From Candidatus Avedoeria danica (lineage in GTDB: Bacteria > Chloroflexota > Anaerolineae > Epilineales > Epilineaceae): a DNA stretch of 64,000 nt. The translations under genes and the position numbers were made by a program. The notes beneath the pieces were generated by a model that worked only from the letters and a program-made list of their open reading frames with translations, was not told the DNA's origin and made no database searches. The stretch is taken from assembly GCA_016703025.1 (NCBI GenBank), contig JADJCV010000003.1, forward strand, positions 186,001-250,000. Reading direction: 5' to 3'. Shown here one piece after another: positions 10,301 through 21,258 of this stretch (position 1 is its first letter; each line of letters starts with the position of its first letter).

Positions 10301-11512
10301 ACGCCGATCCCGCCAACGGCGCCGCCCACCGCCGTCCCACCGACGGCGCCCCCGACCGCCACCGCCACCGTCGCCCCGCCGACACCGACGCCGACGCGCA
10401 CCGCCACGCCTCCGCCGCCGACCGCGACGCCGAGCGTGACGCCGAGCCCCACGTCGACGACGCCGCCGTCGCCGACGCCGACGACCGGGCCGACGAACAC
10501 CGCGACGGCCAGCCCGACGGCCTCGCTGACGCCGACGGCCACGCTGAGCCCGACGGCCACGCTGACACCGACGGCCACGCTGAGCCCGACGGTCACGCCG
10601 ACGCCGACGGACACCGCGACGCCGACGGAGACGCTCACGCCGAGCGCGACGCCGACCGCCTCCGACACGCCGACGCCCACGGACACGCCGACCGTGACGC
10701 CGACGCCGACGGACACGCCGACGCCGACGGACACGCCGACGCCGACGGAGACCGCGACGCCGACCGAAACGCTCACGCCGAGCGCGACGCCGACGGCCAC
10801 CGATACCCCGACGCCGACGGATACACCGACGGACACGCCGACGCCGACGGAGACGCTCACCCCGACGATTACGCCGACGCCGACGGAGACGCCGGTGCCG
10901 AGCGACACGCCGACACCGACGCGGACGACCGCGCCGACGCCGACGTTCACGCCGCTCCCGACGGCCACGCCCGTGCCGACGCGCACGCCGCTGCCGGCGC
11001 CGACGCCGGATGGTTGCGCCCGACCGCTCGTGAACGCCGGCTTCGAGAGCGACGCGTCGTGGACGCTCGGCGGCGCCCGCCCGCCGCGCTACACGGACGC
11101 GATGGGCCACGCCGGCCGGCGCAGCCTCGTGCTCGGCGTCCTGCCCGACGAGCCGAACCGCCTGTCGTACTCGTCCGCGTGGCAGCCCGTCCTCGTGCCG
11201 CCGGATGCGCGCACGCTGATCGTGGGCGGGTGGACGTTCGAGGAGGCGCAGGCCGGCGGCGGCCCCGATCGCCAGCTCATGCTGCTCTACGACATCGACC
11301 CGGCGCTGAACGGCAGCGGCCAGCGCGGCCCGATCGCCACGGTGTTCAACGTCCGCTCCGACGCCAAGCAATGGCAGCGCCGAACGCTGACCTTCGACGT
11401 CACGCTGCGGCGCAACCAGCGGCTCTGGCTGTACAGCACCGTCGTAAACGACGGTACGGGCGGGCGGGCCTGGATGTTCATGGACGATATCGAGATGGCG
11501 TTCTGCCGCTGA
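7328..11512 (+). CDS. Secreted beta-helix protein with cohesin-like domain, long Thr/Pro linker and C-terminal beta-sandwich
   Basis: Exported mosaic of 1394 residues. The ATG at 7328 is fixed by AGGAGG six bases upstream; an upstream in-frame ATG at 7310 lacks this. Order: signal peptide (to about 30); beta-rich N-terminal domain; Thr/Pro linker; a CSLREA-type motif ([11 protein letters not shown], about 340); right-handed beta-helix repeats of the form [18 protein letters not shown] (about 410-720); a short linker with [10 protein letters not shown]; a cohesin-like domain (about 833-978: [30 protein letters not shown]); about 250 residues of TPT repeats; and a C-terminal lectin/CBM-like sandwich ([14 protein letters not shown] ... 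WMFMDDIEM). Cohesins bind dockerins, and a dockerin-like domain occurs at the end of the gene at 53645-56851. Likely a surface scaffold. Confidence 0.88.
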   Translation: MRPPMRVRMITAAVVAAVWTLAAGQGADAAPLAPPAPAHYAGTVSYYGAPAPFGMIVSAHVGAVQIAMAPVVSGEGGTHVFSINVPGDDPATGAIEGPAEGERVRFRVHGVPADNIEFFNAGEDLTLNLEVTKIEICIGAYEDLDRDKAFDPAEPWLEGANLNVVQFFVVRSYLTFGNEEPSCAMHDAVDTLIRVVAPPANYDSASPLDAIQRVTQHQGVFNTWFPLVPTGATPTGTLQPTTTPATPTSTPAVFPGPTGGTPLASNTPTVTPSPTNTRTPTRTATTGPSPTQPATSIPMPTETLPPPSATPTATATQDLKSTLSVNTTADPDTVGNATLSLREAIRLATGDLALAALSAAERARISGAPGPLSADTIRFAPAVFPPDAPATINVQPPAGVNPNSGDDPNALPAPKPSLPPLSTGNDTIDGTGAGVVVSAGISPEIPMMFDGLTITSSDNVIKAIELRNFESAIVVRGVAEHNHIGGRTAGDGNIVVNNINGIVLRGGEVATTEVLGNKVGVDRAGQAAGNAGYGILVTEGAHQSIVGASNAPNVVSGNTNGIGVTGDGTTDNAVSSNRVGTNAAGTAALPNGTGVVVADGAQGTIVGGVSGADGNTISGNTGDGVWLKDELTQFTSVQSNLIGVAADGVTPLPNGGAGALVTDGADQNFLSFGNIIAFNKDRGIKVVGARALRNTIRRNSMFDNAGGAIVLLDGANKDLPAPILTDTGMFIAEGTAVANSLVDLYSDGGSQGRIWEFTVRAGADGRFRVARLFQGPNITATATDAEGNTSPFGHDIDLDPTPGPSPTGGPTAVPTLENVVGRIFLPYLNQKAAVFEVLTIEPPYSAIPMGGLVDLAVVAHDLVDVYGMQIVFDFDPDVLQIVDANPDVPGVQIAQGDLPEADRAFFAENRVDVANGQIFFTWTLLKGAPLQGSGIVARIRVRGRGPGRSPLTVSELMVSDPTARPIHLRRRGAIVDVAPPPNATTAPPPTATPIPPTAPPTAVPPTAPPTATATVAPPTPTPTRTATPPPPTATPSVTPSPTSTTPPSPTPTTGPTNTATASPTASLTPTATLSPTATLTPTATLSPTVTPTPTDTATPTETLTPSATPTASDTPTPTDTPTVTPTPTDTPTPTDTPTPTETATPTETLTPSATPTATDTPTPTDTPTDTPTPTETLTPTITPTPTETPVPSDTPTPTRTTAPTPTFTPLPTATPVPTRTPLPAPTPDGCARPLVNAGFESDASWTLGGARPPRYTDAMGHAGRRSLVLGVLPDEPNRLSYSSAWQPVLVPPDARTLIVGGWTFEEAQAGGGPDRQLMLLYDIDPALNGSGQRGPIATVFNVRSDAKQWQRRTLTFDVTLRRNQRLWLYSTVVNDGTGGRAWMFMDDIEMAFCR
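10276..11010 (+). repeat. Thr/Pro-coding tandem microsatellite-like tract
   Basis: About 735 bp of short repeats built from CCGACG and CGACGCCGACGGA units, encoding TPT, TPTDTPT and LTPTAT repeats. All are in frame inside the cohesin protein gene. Longer duplicated blocks are visible, for example [11 protein letters not shown] occurring twice. It is a flexible extracellular linker and a likely site of length variation by slippage. Confidence 0.85.
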
Positions 11513-11566
11513 GCACTCTCGCTACGCGATGCATACCTTCGTCCGCATCGTCCGACCCGTGATCCT

Positions 11567-11608
11567 CCCCCTCCCCCGGACTTGGGGGAGGGGGTCGGGG
11601 GGTGAGGG
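11567..11608. repeat. Intergenic palindrome (REP-like) with G-run tract
   Basis: Perfect 11-bp inverted repeat CCCCCTCCCCC-GGACTT-GGGGGAGGGGG, followed directly by two more G runs to 11608. This gives four G runs in a row on the plus strand. It lies between two plus-strand genes and could terminate transcription of the upstream one, although no T tract follows. The style matches dispersed intergenic palindromes seen in many GC-rich bacteria. Confidence 0.6.
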
Positions 11609-11677
11609 CCGTGGGCCGAGCGGCAGCGCGCCACCCGTACCCCCGCACCTACGCCGCCCGTTCTTATGAAGTGAGTG

Positions 11678-14600
11678 ATGTCCGAACGCCGCCTCGTCCG
11701 CCGCGAACGCATACCTCGACCCCGCCGGGCTTGGCCAAGCGGCGCCGGGGCGTTGCTTGGCGCCGGATCGTCGTCGCGTGCAGGCCGAGCGCTGACGGCG
11801 GCGGCGGTCGTCCTCGTCGGCGCGCTCAGCCCGCTCGTCGATCTGCCGCACGCCGCGCCCGTGCGCGCTGCGACGGTCCGCGTCGTGGACGACGATGCGG
11901 GCTGCGGCGGCTTGGCGCCGTGCTACGGCACCGTCCAGGCGGCGGTGGATGCGGCGCAGAGCGGGGACACCGTTCGCGTGAGGCCGGGCCGCTACATGGA
12001 AGCCGTCCTTGTCGTCGACAAGGCGCTGTCGTTCGAGGGCCCCGGCGTCGGCCCGTCCCCGGGAACGCCTGACCCGGCACGGCATGCGATCTGGGGCACG
12101 TCGAGCGGCGCGCTGACGGTGGACGCGTTCAGTGGCGACATCACGGCGACCGCCGTGAGCGGCTTCGTCTTCGCCGGCGTCCCCGGCGCGCGCGGTATCG
12201 CGTTGCTCGGACGGCGGGCAGGCGAGCCGGGGCCGGCCGGTCGACCTGTCGGCGCGGTCGACACCCGGATCACCGCGGCCGAGGTGCGGGACTCCTCGTT
12301 CGAACACGAACCGCCGGCCGCCGCCCGGCTGGCGGGGGCGAACGACGCGCCGGACGCGCGCGACCCGGCGGCGCTCGTCGCGGCGCGGGTCGGACGGCTC
12401 CAGGTGGACGACGTTCGGATGGCGGGCGCTTCGGACGCGGCCGGACTCGTGCTCGTCGACGTCGACCAAGCCACCGTCCGGCGTTCGACGATCCGCGACT
12501 ATGCGGCGGGCGTGCGCATCTTCGAGTCGCTGCCCCCGGTCGGGCGGGCCACGCTCGTCCTCGGCGGCGCGGCCGCCGACGGGAACCGTCTCGGCGGCAA
12601 CCACGGGCCGGCGATCGAGCTGATCAACACGGCCGGCTCGGGCACGACGAGCGACGTCCTCGCCGGCGACAACGATTGGGGGGTCTCGACGGCCCCCGAG
12701 ATCGAGGGCTCGATCGTCGACGGCCGTGATGCCGCCGGGCTCGGGCGCGTGCGGTGGCAGCCGCCGCACGGCGTCCCGGCCGCGGTCACGCTGGCGCCGA
12801 CGCCGCCCCAGATCGAGGCGGACGGCCAGGCGCGCGCCGCGCTCGTCGCCGCCGTCGCCGACGCCGTCGGGCGGCCGGTGGCGGACGGCGCGCTCGTCAG
12901 CTTTGCGCTCGTCGGACCGGGCACGCTGCAGGGCGGCGGCGGGACGGCCGAAGCCGAAGGCGGCGCCGTGCGGCGCACGGGCGAGTGGGGCGTCTTCAGC
13001 GCGACGACGTACGGGCCGAACAGCGGTGGGAGCTACGTTCGGAGCGAGCGACCGGGCGATGCGCTGGCGTGGGCGTTCGACGCCCCGGCGGCGCTCTTGC
13101 GCCTCGGCCATGGCTCGGGCGCCGACGCCGCCGTTTCCGTCGCGGTCGACGATCGGCCGGCCGTCGTCCTGTCCGCCCGCGGCGAGGCGGACACGTGGGT
13201 CGACCACGTGATCGCCCGCGATCTCGGTCCCGGACCGCACGTCCTCACGGCGACGGTGCTGACCGGGCGGATCGCTCTCGACGCGCTGGCCGCCGGGCCG
13301 ACGACGCGCGGCGGCACCGCCACGGCGCACGTCGTGGCGCCCGCCGCCGTGGGCGAGGCGACGGTGACGGCGGTGGCGTGGGGGGCCGCGGGGGCGAAGA
13401 GCGCCAGCGCGACGATTCGGTATGTGGCCGGGTTGCCGTCCGCGATGCGGCTGTCGTTCGGCGCGCCGCGGCTGGCGGTCGGCGGCCGGACGACGTCGGT
13501 CACGGCGGCCGTCGAGGACGGGCTTGGACGGCCGGCGCCGGACGGCACGGTCGTGACGTTCGCCGCTTCGGGGGTGACGCTGGCGACCTTGACCGAGATG
13601 ACGCGCGACGGCCGCGCGACCGTTGGGTTGACGAGCGGCGACGCCGTCGGCACGGCCGTCGTGACGGCCACCGCCGGGGCCGGGCTGGTGGCCACGGGCA
13701 CGCTCGATATCGTCGCCGGCCCGCCGGCGGCCGTCGAGATCGTCCCGTCCCGCCCTTCGATGACCGCGAACAGCCGCGACGAAGCCTTGATCGTCGTACG
13801 GGTGCGGGATGCGTTCGGCAACCCGGTCCAGGACGGGACCGGCGTGACCGGCGCAACGGACCTCGGGACGTTGACGATGCACCGAGCGGTGTCGGCCGGC
13901 GGGATCGTGACCGGTGTGCTGCGGGCGGGCGCGGCGGCGGGCACGGCGACGGTGCGCGCGACGGCCTCCGATGCCGGCGGCCGGGCCGAGGGCACGGCGG
14001 CCGTGGCGTTCGTGGCGCCGGACGTGTCGATCAGCAAGATCGTGGAGCCGGAGTCGGTCGTCGTCCCGGGCGAGCGCATCACGTATACGGTGCGCTACCG
14101 CAACAATGGCCCGGGCACGGTGTATGGCCTGCGGATCGAGGAACCGTTCCCGCAAGGGCTGCTCGGGGCGCGGATCGAGACGTTCGGGCCACCGCTCGAA
14201 GCGGACCCGGCGGCCGAGTACGCCTTCAGTGCGCCGCGGCTGACGGCCGGGCAGGGCGGGTCGATCGTCATCAGCGCCCGCGTCGACACGAGCCTGCGCT
14301 GGGGCAGCCGGTTCACGATGACGAACCAGGTGCGCGCGTTCGCGCCGGGCACCGCCGAGCGGACACCCGCCGACAACGTTGCTGCGGCGACGATCGTCAT
14401 CGCGCCCGAGAGCGTGTACACGTTGACGCTCACGGCCCCGGAAACGCTCGCCGTCGGCGGCGCGAGCGGCGAGCTCGTCATCCGGGCGTTCGACAAGTTC
14501 GGCCGGCCGGCGCAGGACGGCACGCCGGTGTCGCTGTCCGCGGAGTTCGGGATGGGCACGGTCACGCCCGAGCTCGTCACGACGGAACACGGCGTGGCGC

Positions 14601-15319
14601 GGGCGACGTTCGTCTCCGACCGGCGCGCCGGGCTGGCGCGCGTGCGCGCGCTGACGCTCGAGGGCCGCGGCGCGATCGCCCGCATCCAGATCATGCCCGG
14701 CCCGCCGACGCTCCTCGACCTCGTGGCCGGCGCTGCGGCGGCGGAGGTCGGCGGCGCCACGGTGCCCGTCACGGTGACGCTGCGCGACCAGTACGGCAAC
14801 CGCGCCGGCGGGGAAGAGGTGCGCTTCGAAAGCGACCTCGGCGTGATGACGCCCGCCCGCCGCTTCGCCGCGCCGTCGGGCGTCGCCACGAGCACGCTGA
14901 CGACGGGCACGCGGACCGGGCTGGCGACGATCGTGGCGCGCGGTGCGGCGCGGCAGGCCAGGGTGACGCTCGATATCCGCCCCGGCCCGCCGGTCACGCT
15001 CGACCTCCTCCTCGCGGCCGCGTCGGCGCCGCCCGGTGCGCGCGTGCACGGCTGGGCGACGGTCCGCGACCGCTTCGCCAACCCGGTGCCCGGGGTCGTC
15101 GTGCGGTTCACGACGGACATCGGGCGGCTGAACCGCGCCGAGGGGGCGACGGACGATGGCGGGCGGGCGGACATCGAGATCGCAACCACGGTCGGCGACC
15201 GGGGCAGCGGCCACGTGCGGGCGAGCGTCCGCAACGGGGTGTCGCTCGACGCGTCGGCGGCACTGGCGGTGGATGCGGCGCGCGTGTACCTGCCGATCGG
15301 ATTCCGCACGCGGCGCTGA
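11678..15319 (+). CDS. Adhesin-like secreted protein: beta-helix, Big-1 (invasin-like) Ig repeats and DUF11
   Basis: Exported protein of 1213 residues without a recognisable enzyme domain. A long N-terminal signal region is followed by a pectate-lyase-like beta-helix (about 60-350; YGTVQAAVDAAQSGDTV). A series of Big-1/invasin-type Ig-like domains starts near residue 368, with repeats of the type RDAFGNPVQDGT, RDQYGNRAGGEEV and RDRFANPVPGVVV. A DUF11-like domain (about 780-905; ITYTVRYRNNGPGTVYGL) lies between them. The C-terminus is VYLPIGFRTRR, one of the window's recurrent [YF]LP tails. ATG 11678 is chosen; GTG at 11675 directly precedes it, and both have weak ribosome binding sites. The likely role is cell-surface adhesion or structural spacing. 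Confidence 0.87.
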   Translation: MSERRLVRRERIPRPRRAWPSGAGALLGAGSSSRAGRALTAAAVVLVGALSPLVDLPHAAPVRAATVRVVDDDAGCGGLAPCYGTVQAAVDAAQSGDTVRVRPGRYMEAVLVVDKALSFEGPGVGPSPGTPDPARHAIWGTSSGALTVDAFSGDITATAVSGFVFAGVPGARGIALLGRRAGEPGPAGRPVGAVDTRITAAEVRDSSFEHEPPAAARLAGANDAPDARDPAALVAARVGRLQVDDVRMAGASDAAGLVLVDVDQATVRRSTIRDYAAGVRIFESLPPVGRATLVLGGAAADGNRLGGNHGPAIELINTAGSGTTSDVLAGDNDWGVSTAPEIEGSIVDGRDAAGLGRVRWQPPHGVPAAVTLAPTPPQIEADGQARAALVAAVADAVGRPVADGALVSFALVGPGTLQGGGGTAEAEGGAVRRTGEWGVFSATTYGPNSGGSYVRSERPGDALAWAFDAPAALLRLGHGSGADAAVSVAVDDRPAVVLSARGEADTWVDHVIARDLGPGPHVLTATVLTGRIALDALAAGPTTRGGTATAHVVAPAAVGEATVTAVAWGAAGAKSASATIRYVAGLPSAMRLSFGAPRLAVGGRTTSVTAAVEDGLGRPAPDGTVVTFAASGVTLATLTEMTRDGRATVGLTSGDAVGTAVVTATAGAGLVATGTLDIVAGPPAAVEIVPSRPSMTANSRDEALIVVRVRDAFGNPVQDGTGVTGATDLGTLTMHRAVSAGGIVTGVLRAGAAAGTATVRATASDAGGRAEGTAAVAFVAPDVSISKIVEPESVVVPGERITYTVRYRNNGPGTVYGLRIEEPFPQGLLGARIETFGPPLEADPAAEYAFSAPRLTAGQGGSIVISARVDTSLRWGSRFTMTNQVRAFAPGTAERTPADNVAAATIVIAPESVYTLTLTAPETLAVGGASGELVIRAFDKFGRPAQDGTPVSLSAEFGMGTVTPELVTTEHGVARATFVSDRRAGLARVRALTLEGRGAIARIQIMPGPPTLLDLVAGAAAAEVGGATVPVTVTLRDQYGNRAGGEEVRFESDLGVMTPARRFAAPSGVATSTLTTGTRTGLATIVARGAARQARVTLDIRPGPPVTLDLLLAAASAPPGARVHGWATVRDRFANPVPGVVVRFTTDIGRLNRAEGATDDGGRADIEIATTVGDRGSGHVRASVRNGVSLDASAALAVDAARVYLPIGFRTRR

Positions 15320-15653
15320 CGCCTTCGCGCGGGCTGGGGCATCGGGCTCGTCGCGCGCCGGCTCTCTCCACGAACCTCTCGGCCTGTCCGGACCGCGCGA
15401 ATGCGTCGGGACGTCGCCGGCCGAACCCCGGCGCTGCTGCGTATGCGAATTCTCCAGCAGCATCCATGACGAAGTAGCCAAACTCGACACCCCCGGCAGT
15501 ATCTCTGCAGCTCACCTGGCGTTAACCTGCACAGTCGCAAAGGGCCGAACCGTCGTGGCCGTCCCTGCGTGACCCCTGCGCCGCAGTCCTTTCTGCACGC
15601 CGCAGGCGTCTGTGCTCACCGTAAGCGTCGAAATCAAGAGAGGGTTGCGACGG
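15320..15653 (+). other. Leader region of SBBP paralogue 1
   Basis: This 334-bp gap contains the conserved 35-bp block at 15499-15533 and a leader with AAGAGAGGG ahead of the ATG. No open reading frame with coding character was seen. Confidence 0.6.
15499..15533 (+). promoter_or_regulatory. Conserved 35-bp upstream element, copy 1
   Basis: GTATCT, then 15 bases, then CGTTAA, ending in GCACA, located 120 bp before the ATG. The same-length block occurs before both other SBBP paralogues although surrounding DNA is diverged. The GTATC-N16-CGTT layout resembles an ECF-type promoter, but this is inference. Confidence 0.55.
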
Positions 15654-18600
15654 ATGTTGAAACACTGGAATGCGCGAATCATCATGGCGTTGGCGGCGCT
15701 CGGCCTCGTGGCCGTGGCCAACGGCTCAGTGGTCCATGGCAAGCCGGCCGAGATGCCTTCACAGGAAGTCACCGGCGGGCGGTTGGGGTTCATCCCCAAC
15801 GGTGGGCAGTGGGACGAGGCTGTCCAGTTCCACACCGAGAGTGGCGGTGTGGACGTCTGGCTGCAGCGGGACGGCTACACCTATGCCGTCGCGAACGACC
15901 ACACCGGTGAGGCCCCGATCCTCACGGGCAATGAGCCCGACGTGGTTGACCCGCAGGGCGTCTACAGCGCCGACGTCCACGCGGTGCGCGTGACGTTCGA
16001 GGGCGCATCCGAGGCCACGGCGCTCCTGCCCACCGGCCAGCAGGCGGGCAAGCACAACTGGCTCGTCGGTCCGGAAGAGGACTGGGTCACGGACCTGAAC
16101 GCCTACGGTGGCGTGAGCTACCGTGACGTCTGGCCGGGCATCGAGGCCTCGGTCCGCACCGGCGGCGGCCCGATGGCCGTTGGTCAGCAGGCGCCCGGTG
16201 GCCAGTCGGTCGTGAAGTGGAGCTACCACCTCGCGCCGAACGCCGACCCGTCGCAGATCCAGCTTCGCTTCGAGGGCGCGGACAGCGTCGCGATCGAGAA
16301 CGGGTTGCTGAAGATCGGTACCCAGCTCGGTGACTTCACCGAGACCGGGCTGATCGCGTTCCAGGACGTCGCGGGCGAGCGCCGCGCGGTGAGCGCGGAG
16401 TTCACGCTGGTCGGCGACACCGTCGGCTTCGCGGTCGGCGCCTACAACCCGGCGCTGCCGCTCGTCATCGACCCGGTCGTCCTCTTCTCGCGCCGCTTCG
16501 GCGGCAGCTCGACCGACCTGTCGTCCGGCATTTCGCGCGACGGGGCCGGCAACCTCTACACCTCCGGCTGGACGGCGTCGACGAACTACCCGACGCAGAG
16601 CGGCTTCCAGAACGCGGCCAACGTTACCTATGACTGCTTCGTCACGAAGACGAACGCCGACAACTCGGCGCTCACGTACTCGACGTACATCGGCAGCAAC
16701 AGCACGGACGCGGACTGCCGCAGCGTGCTCAACCCGAACAACGAAGTGATCCTCTCGGCGATCACGTTCAGCACGCTCTGGGTCGGCGCGCCGTTCCTCA
16801 TCGGCACGCCCGGCGGGACGCCCGATGTCGGCATGGTCATCCTGAACGCGGCCGGCAACGGCCTCGTCGCCTCGGCCCGCGTCGGCGCGACCAGCAGCGA
16901 CTACGCGCACGGTCTCGCCCGCATGCCCAACGGCAACATCGTCGTCACCGGCCAGACGTTCTCGACGACCGGCTGGCCGGCGCTCGGCGGCTTCCGCCCG
17001 GCCCTCATCGGCTCGCCGGACGGCTTCGCGATCGTCCTGAACAGCGGCATCTCCGCTGCGACGGCGTTCTCGTACTTCGGCGGCAACAGCTCGGACTACG
17101 GCGGCGGCGTCGCGGTCGACGCCAGCAACAACATCTACGCGATGTACGGCACGCTTTCGACGGATCCGACGCTCATCGGTGGCGGCGGCGGCAACTACGA
17201 CGTCGGCGTGGCCAAGTTCAACTCCACGTTGACGGCGCAGACCTACAACTCGCGCTTCGGCGGTAACTCGACCGAGCCGTTCAGCCCGTGCGACACGTGT
17301 GCGCCGGGCACGCTCTACCAGACGGACAATAGCCTGATCGCCGTCGACGCCGCGGGCCGCGTGTACGTCACCGGCGCGACGGCATCGACGGACTACCCGA
17401 CGACGGCCGGCTCGTTCCAGCCGGCGGCCTCGGCGGTGTACGACGGCTTCGTGACGATCGTCAACGCCGCGGGTAACGGGCTTGCGGCGTCGTCGTACCT
17501 CGGCGGCAACAGCACGGACACCGGCAAAGCGATTGGGATCGACGGCGGCGGCCGGGTCTACGTGGCCGGCCACACCGCCGCCACCAACTTCCCGACGACG
17601 CCGGGCGAGGTCCAGGGGACGAACGCCGGCAACTACGATTACTTCCGGACGATCTTCCTGCCTGACCTCAGCGACATCGTTTGCAGCACCTACTGGGGCG
17701 GCAACAGCACGGACCATGTCGCGGACATGGAGATCGTCGGCAACTACAAGACGATCCTGAGCGGCACGACCGCCAGCGCGAACTTCCCGCAGATCCCGAG
17801 CGGCTCGACCGTCTTCGGCGGCGGAGGCGGTTACGACATCGGCAACGCCTACCTGAACTGCGGCGGCGCCAACCTCGTCATCACGAACTCGGCGCTGACG
17901 AACCGCGGCTCGGTCCGCACGTCCGTCAGCCCGATCGCGTTCCCGGACGGCAACGGCGCCGAGCCGATGGCGGTCCAGCCGCCGGCGGCCGAGGCCGACG
18001 CGGCGGCGCCGGTGGCGGCGGACGGGGCCGTCCTGCCGTACGCGGTGCAGCAGCTGCCGGAGAACGAGGAGTGCCTCGCGCCCGGCAACTTCGTCCAGAT
18101 CACGATCGAGATCACGAACACCGGCCTCTCGGATCAGCTGGGCGCCGGGCCGGAGTACGTCGCATCCTGGGACGGCGGCCTGCTGGCCGGCCAGCCCGGC
18201 TCGTGCGCGTTCTTCGTCGGCGCCGGCAACTGCCAGGTCAGCGCCAGCAGCGTCAGCGTCGACGCCGACATCCCGTCGGGCGGCGTGATCCAGTTCGCCT
18301 GGATGGTCCGCATCGCCGGCGGCCTGGCTGCCGGGACGGTCATCCCGGTCAACCAGACGCTGTTCTACGACACGGACGATGACGGGATCAACGAGAGCTT
18401 CCCGCAGGACGCGCTGGGCTTCACGCTCAACTGCTTCCCGACGGTCTGGCCGAACAACCAGCTCGGCAAGCAGGTCCACCTCCCGATCCTGAACTTCCAG
18501 GGCCAGGACGACGTCTGCGAGAGCTGGATCGAGGTTCAGAACATCGGTTGCCGGATCGCCAAGGCGGCCCTGGTCACGTGGGGCGAGCCGGGCTTCTGCC

Positions 18601-20775
18601 CGCCGCAGGCCGCCGGCCCGCTGAAGGTGGAGTGCACCGGCCTCCTGAAGCCCGGCAGCACGTGGAACCTCTACGGCGCGCAGGTTCCGACCGGCTCGAA
18701 GAGCGGTATCCTCTTCAAGCTGTCGGCCCGCCAGCTGTCCGAGGACGGCATCGACGTCATCCCCGAGGACGACATCACGGGCGACTACGTCTGCGAAGTC
18801 CTCTTCTTCAACGTCGTCGGTGACGCGGACGACTATCGCCGCTTCAAGAAGGCCTACAACGAGGGCCTCGTGTTCGACGGCATCGACATGGTCCGCGCTT
18901 CCGGCGACGGCCTGCTCGCGGTCGACGTGCACCGCAGCTGCCCCGGCGACGCGACCCCGGGCGTGGACGTGACGAGCAAGTACAACGGCCTGGCCGGTAC
19001 GCACCTCGGCACGTACGACGAGGTCTACGGCGGCTACAGCTACTACGTGCCGCTCGTGTACGCCAGCGCCGCTGGCTTCAACACGATCATCTACATCCAG
19101 AACGGCGGCCTCATGTGCTCGTCGCTGGAGATCTGGTTCAAGGCCCGCGACGACTGCCTGCGCGCGACGATCTGCGACATCGCGACGCTGGCGCCGGGCG
19201 AGACCTACCAGCTGGACGCGAACGACTGCGTCGGCCCGGACTTCCAGGGCAGCGCGTGGATCCGCTCGACCCAGGTGATGGGCATCGCGGTGGACATCAT
19301 CGGCGGCGACGTCCTGATGACCTACGTCGGCGAGCCGGGTGAGATCAACTACACGTTCGACCCGAACAAGTCGACGACGCGCGACGGGAACCAGGTGGCG
19401 TTCGCGCCGCTGACGTACAGCGAGTACCAGGGTTGGGACGCCGGCATCCAGGTGCAGAACCTGAGCGCGGTGTTCGCGGCGAAGGTGAAGATCTACTTCC
19501 TGGACCGCGGCGGCGACATCATCACGACGCTGGTGGACTGGGTCTGCCCGCGCGGGAGCCAGACGTTCTTCCTGCCGGTCGTGTTCGACCTGCCGGGGAA
19601 CTGGGTCGGGAGCGCGCGCGCGGAGAGCCAGGAGTGGATCTCGCCGGGCAGCCCGAACGTGCTCGCGCCGAACATCGTGGGCATCGTGACGCTGATCAAG
19701 TACACGGACGTGGCGCGGACCTCGAAGAGCGAGGCGATCGCCTACAACATGCTGCCCGAGCACAAGATCTACGACTGGCAGCTCGGCTTCGGCGGCGGCG
19801 GGTTGGATAGCGGCATCGGGCTCATCGCGATCCCGTCGCTGCTGAAGGACCTGGAGAACAGCGGCCTGACGTCGGAGATCGCGATCGCGAACGTCGTACC
19901 GAAGCCCGGCTTCACCGACCTCGTGATCTACTTCTACGACCAGAACGGCCTGCTGGACTACGTGTGCCAGAAGCTGAACGAGAAGCAGGTCGAGTACATC
20001 GACCTCCAGACGTGGGGCTACATCAGCGACGGCTTCAAGGGCTCGGCGATCATCAGCGCCTGGTTCTGGGAGCACGACGTGTTCGACGACACGGGCTTCT
20101 TCCTGCGCAACCTGGTCGGCCTCGGCGCCGTGTCGGTGGAGCGCAAGGGGGACGCACTTGGGCGAGGACGTACCGGGCGACGAGTCGGCGGGTGACCGCG
20201 GCATCCCGTTCGCCCAGACGTTCGACGAAGAGGGCGAGCCGCTGTTCGAGTTCTGCTTCATGGGCCCGCTGCCGCTGTGCCCGGGCTTCGTGGACAACCG
20301 CCCGGCTCCGGGTGACTGCGTCGCGGCCGGCTTCGGTGCGGCGACGATCGAGATCCCGGGCGGCGCGCCGTTCTCGGCGTACCCGCGCGGTGATGTCGGT
20401 GGCGGCAACTGCACGAACGCGGGCGTGAACGACCGCAACTGGGGCACGCACGAGTTCTCCGTCTGCCCCGGCACGAACGACATGACGGTCACGATCAACA
20501 CGGTCACGCTGGCGCCGTTCAACGGTGCGAGCTGCGGCCTTGCGGGTCAGGACCTGTTGCTCGCGCTGTTCATCGGACCGGACGGGTTCAACCCGAACGC
20601 CGAGTGCGAGAACTTCATCGAGAACAACAAGCCGGACTTCCAGGGTCTCGGCGCCGGCTCGTCGTACACGTTCCAGATCCCGAATGCACCAGGGGCTTAC
20701 ACGCTCATGATGCAGAACAACTGCGACACGACCCCGCCGCAGTCGATCGGTAGCGTGGACTTCGAGATCAACTAG
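15654..20775 (+). pseudogene. Giant SBBP beta-propeller surface protein, paralogue 1 (apparent +1 frameshift)
   Basis: Exported protein of about 1706 residues if the frame is restored. Order: signal peptide (1-35); DUF7948-type N-terminal domain (about 40-280; IPNGGQWDEAVQF); SBBP propeller repeats (about 280-745; YLGGNSTDTGKAIGID); a DUF11-like domain (about 790-925); and the shared DDVCESWIEVQN module (about 935-1510). A Cys-rich end domain (FCFMGPLPLCPGF to SVDFEIN) closes it. An extra G in the run 20147-20151 (five Gs, against four in both paralogues) shifts the frame. The open frame then stops at 20195, while the correct continuation runs in another frame to TAG at 20773-20775. Start ATG 15654 matches the conserved MLKHW start of paralogue 2. 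Confidence 0.85.
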
Positions 20776-20945
20776 CCGATCGGCCGGTTCGGCCGGCGGA
20801 CCGGGCAGCGCCCGGTCTGACTGAAGAACCGCCACCGCGACGCTCGTCGACAGCCGCCCCCGGGGATTCCCCGGGGGCGGCTGCTGTTTGCCCGGCATTC
20901 CGACGGCGAACCACTGGGGCTCGGCGCTCGAATCACCGTGCTTCG
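17866..20945 (+). repeat. Long direct repeat, copy A (about 3.08 kb)
   Basis: From the end of the propeller of paralogue 1 through its stop and terminator, the DNA is almost identical to 23462-26539. The offset is 5596 bp, falling to 5594 bp after two single-base indels. Identity stops abruptly after GTGCTTCG at 20945. Only scattered substitutions are visible, mostly near 18320-18400. Confidence 0.9.
20851..20883 (+). terminator. Intrinsic terminator of SBBP paralogue 1
   Basis: Perfect 15-bp stem CAGCCGCCCCCGGGG with loop ATT, followed by CTGTTTG. It lies 75 bp after the TAG stop. Confidence 0.75.
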
Positions 20946-21100
20946 GCTGCCGTTCAGACCCGACTGCGGGCCGTCGCGTGCGGGGCGGCCGTCCGTCGGC
21001 ATGTGCTGCAAATCTGCTTATCGTTCTGCACGCGGTGCGCGGATGCGGCGCAGAATCGGCTGGATCAATGGCATTGCTGCCGAAAATGACAGGCGCTCCC

Positions 21101-21135
21101 GTATCTCCGGCTCACATCTCGCGTTAATCCGCACA
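21101..21135 (+). promoter_or_regulatory. Conserved 35-bp upstream element, copy 2
   Basis: GTATCT-N15-CGTTAA...GCACA, located 123 bp before the ATG at 21259. It has the same length and end motifs as copies 1 and 3. Confidence 0.55.
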
Positions 21136-21258
21136 TGTCACCACGGGTCGGCCGTTCGGCCGTCCCAGTGTGGCCCTTGCGCCGCAGCCCGTAGCTGCAC
21201 GCCGCAGGGCGTCCTCACTCACCGTATGCGTCGAGATCAAGAGAGGGTTGCGACGGAA

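Larger units (their letters stand above)
20776..21258 (+). other. Intergenic region: terminator of paralogue 1 and leader of paralogue 2
   Basis: This 483-bp gap holds the hairpin terminator at 20851-20883, the end of the long direct repeat at 20945 and the conserved 35-bp element at 21101-21135. No gene is supported between them. Confidence 0.65.

Noticed and set aside
10276..11010. CRISPR array
   Set aside because: The repeats have no unique spacers and are in frame, encoding Thr/Pro linkers; no cas gene is near.
20158..20775. Separate small gene after SBBP paralogue 1
   Set aside because: It is the exact continuation of the protein seen unbroken in paralogues 2 and 3; the break is an extra G at 20147-20151.
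20938..21258. Upstream extension of paralogue 2 to a start near 20938
   Set aside because: The extension lacks a signal peptide and runs through the conserved 35-bp element; the MLKHW start at 21259 matches paralogue 1.
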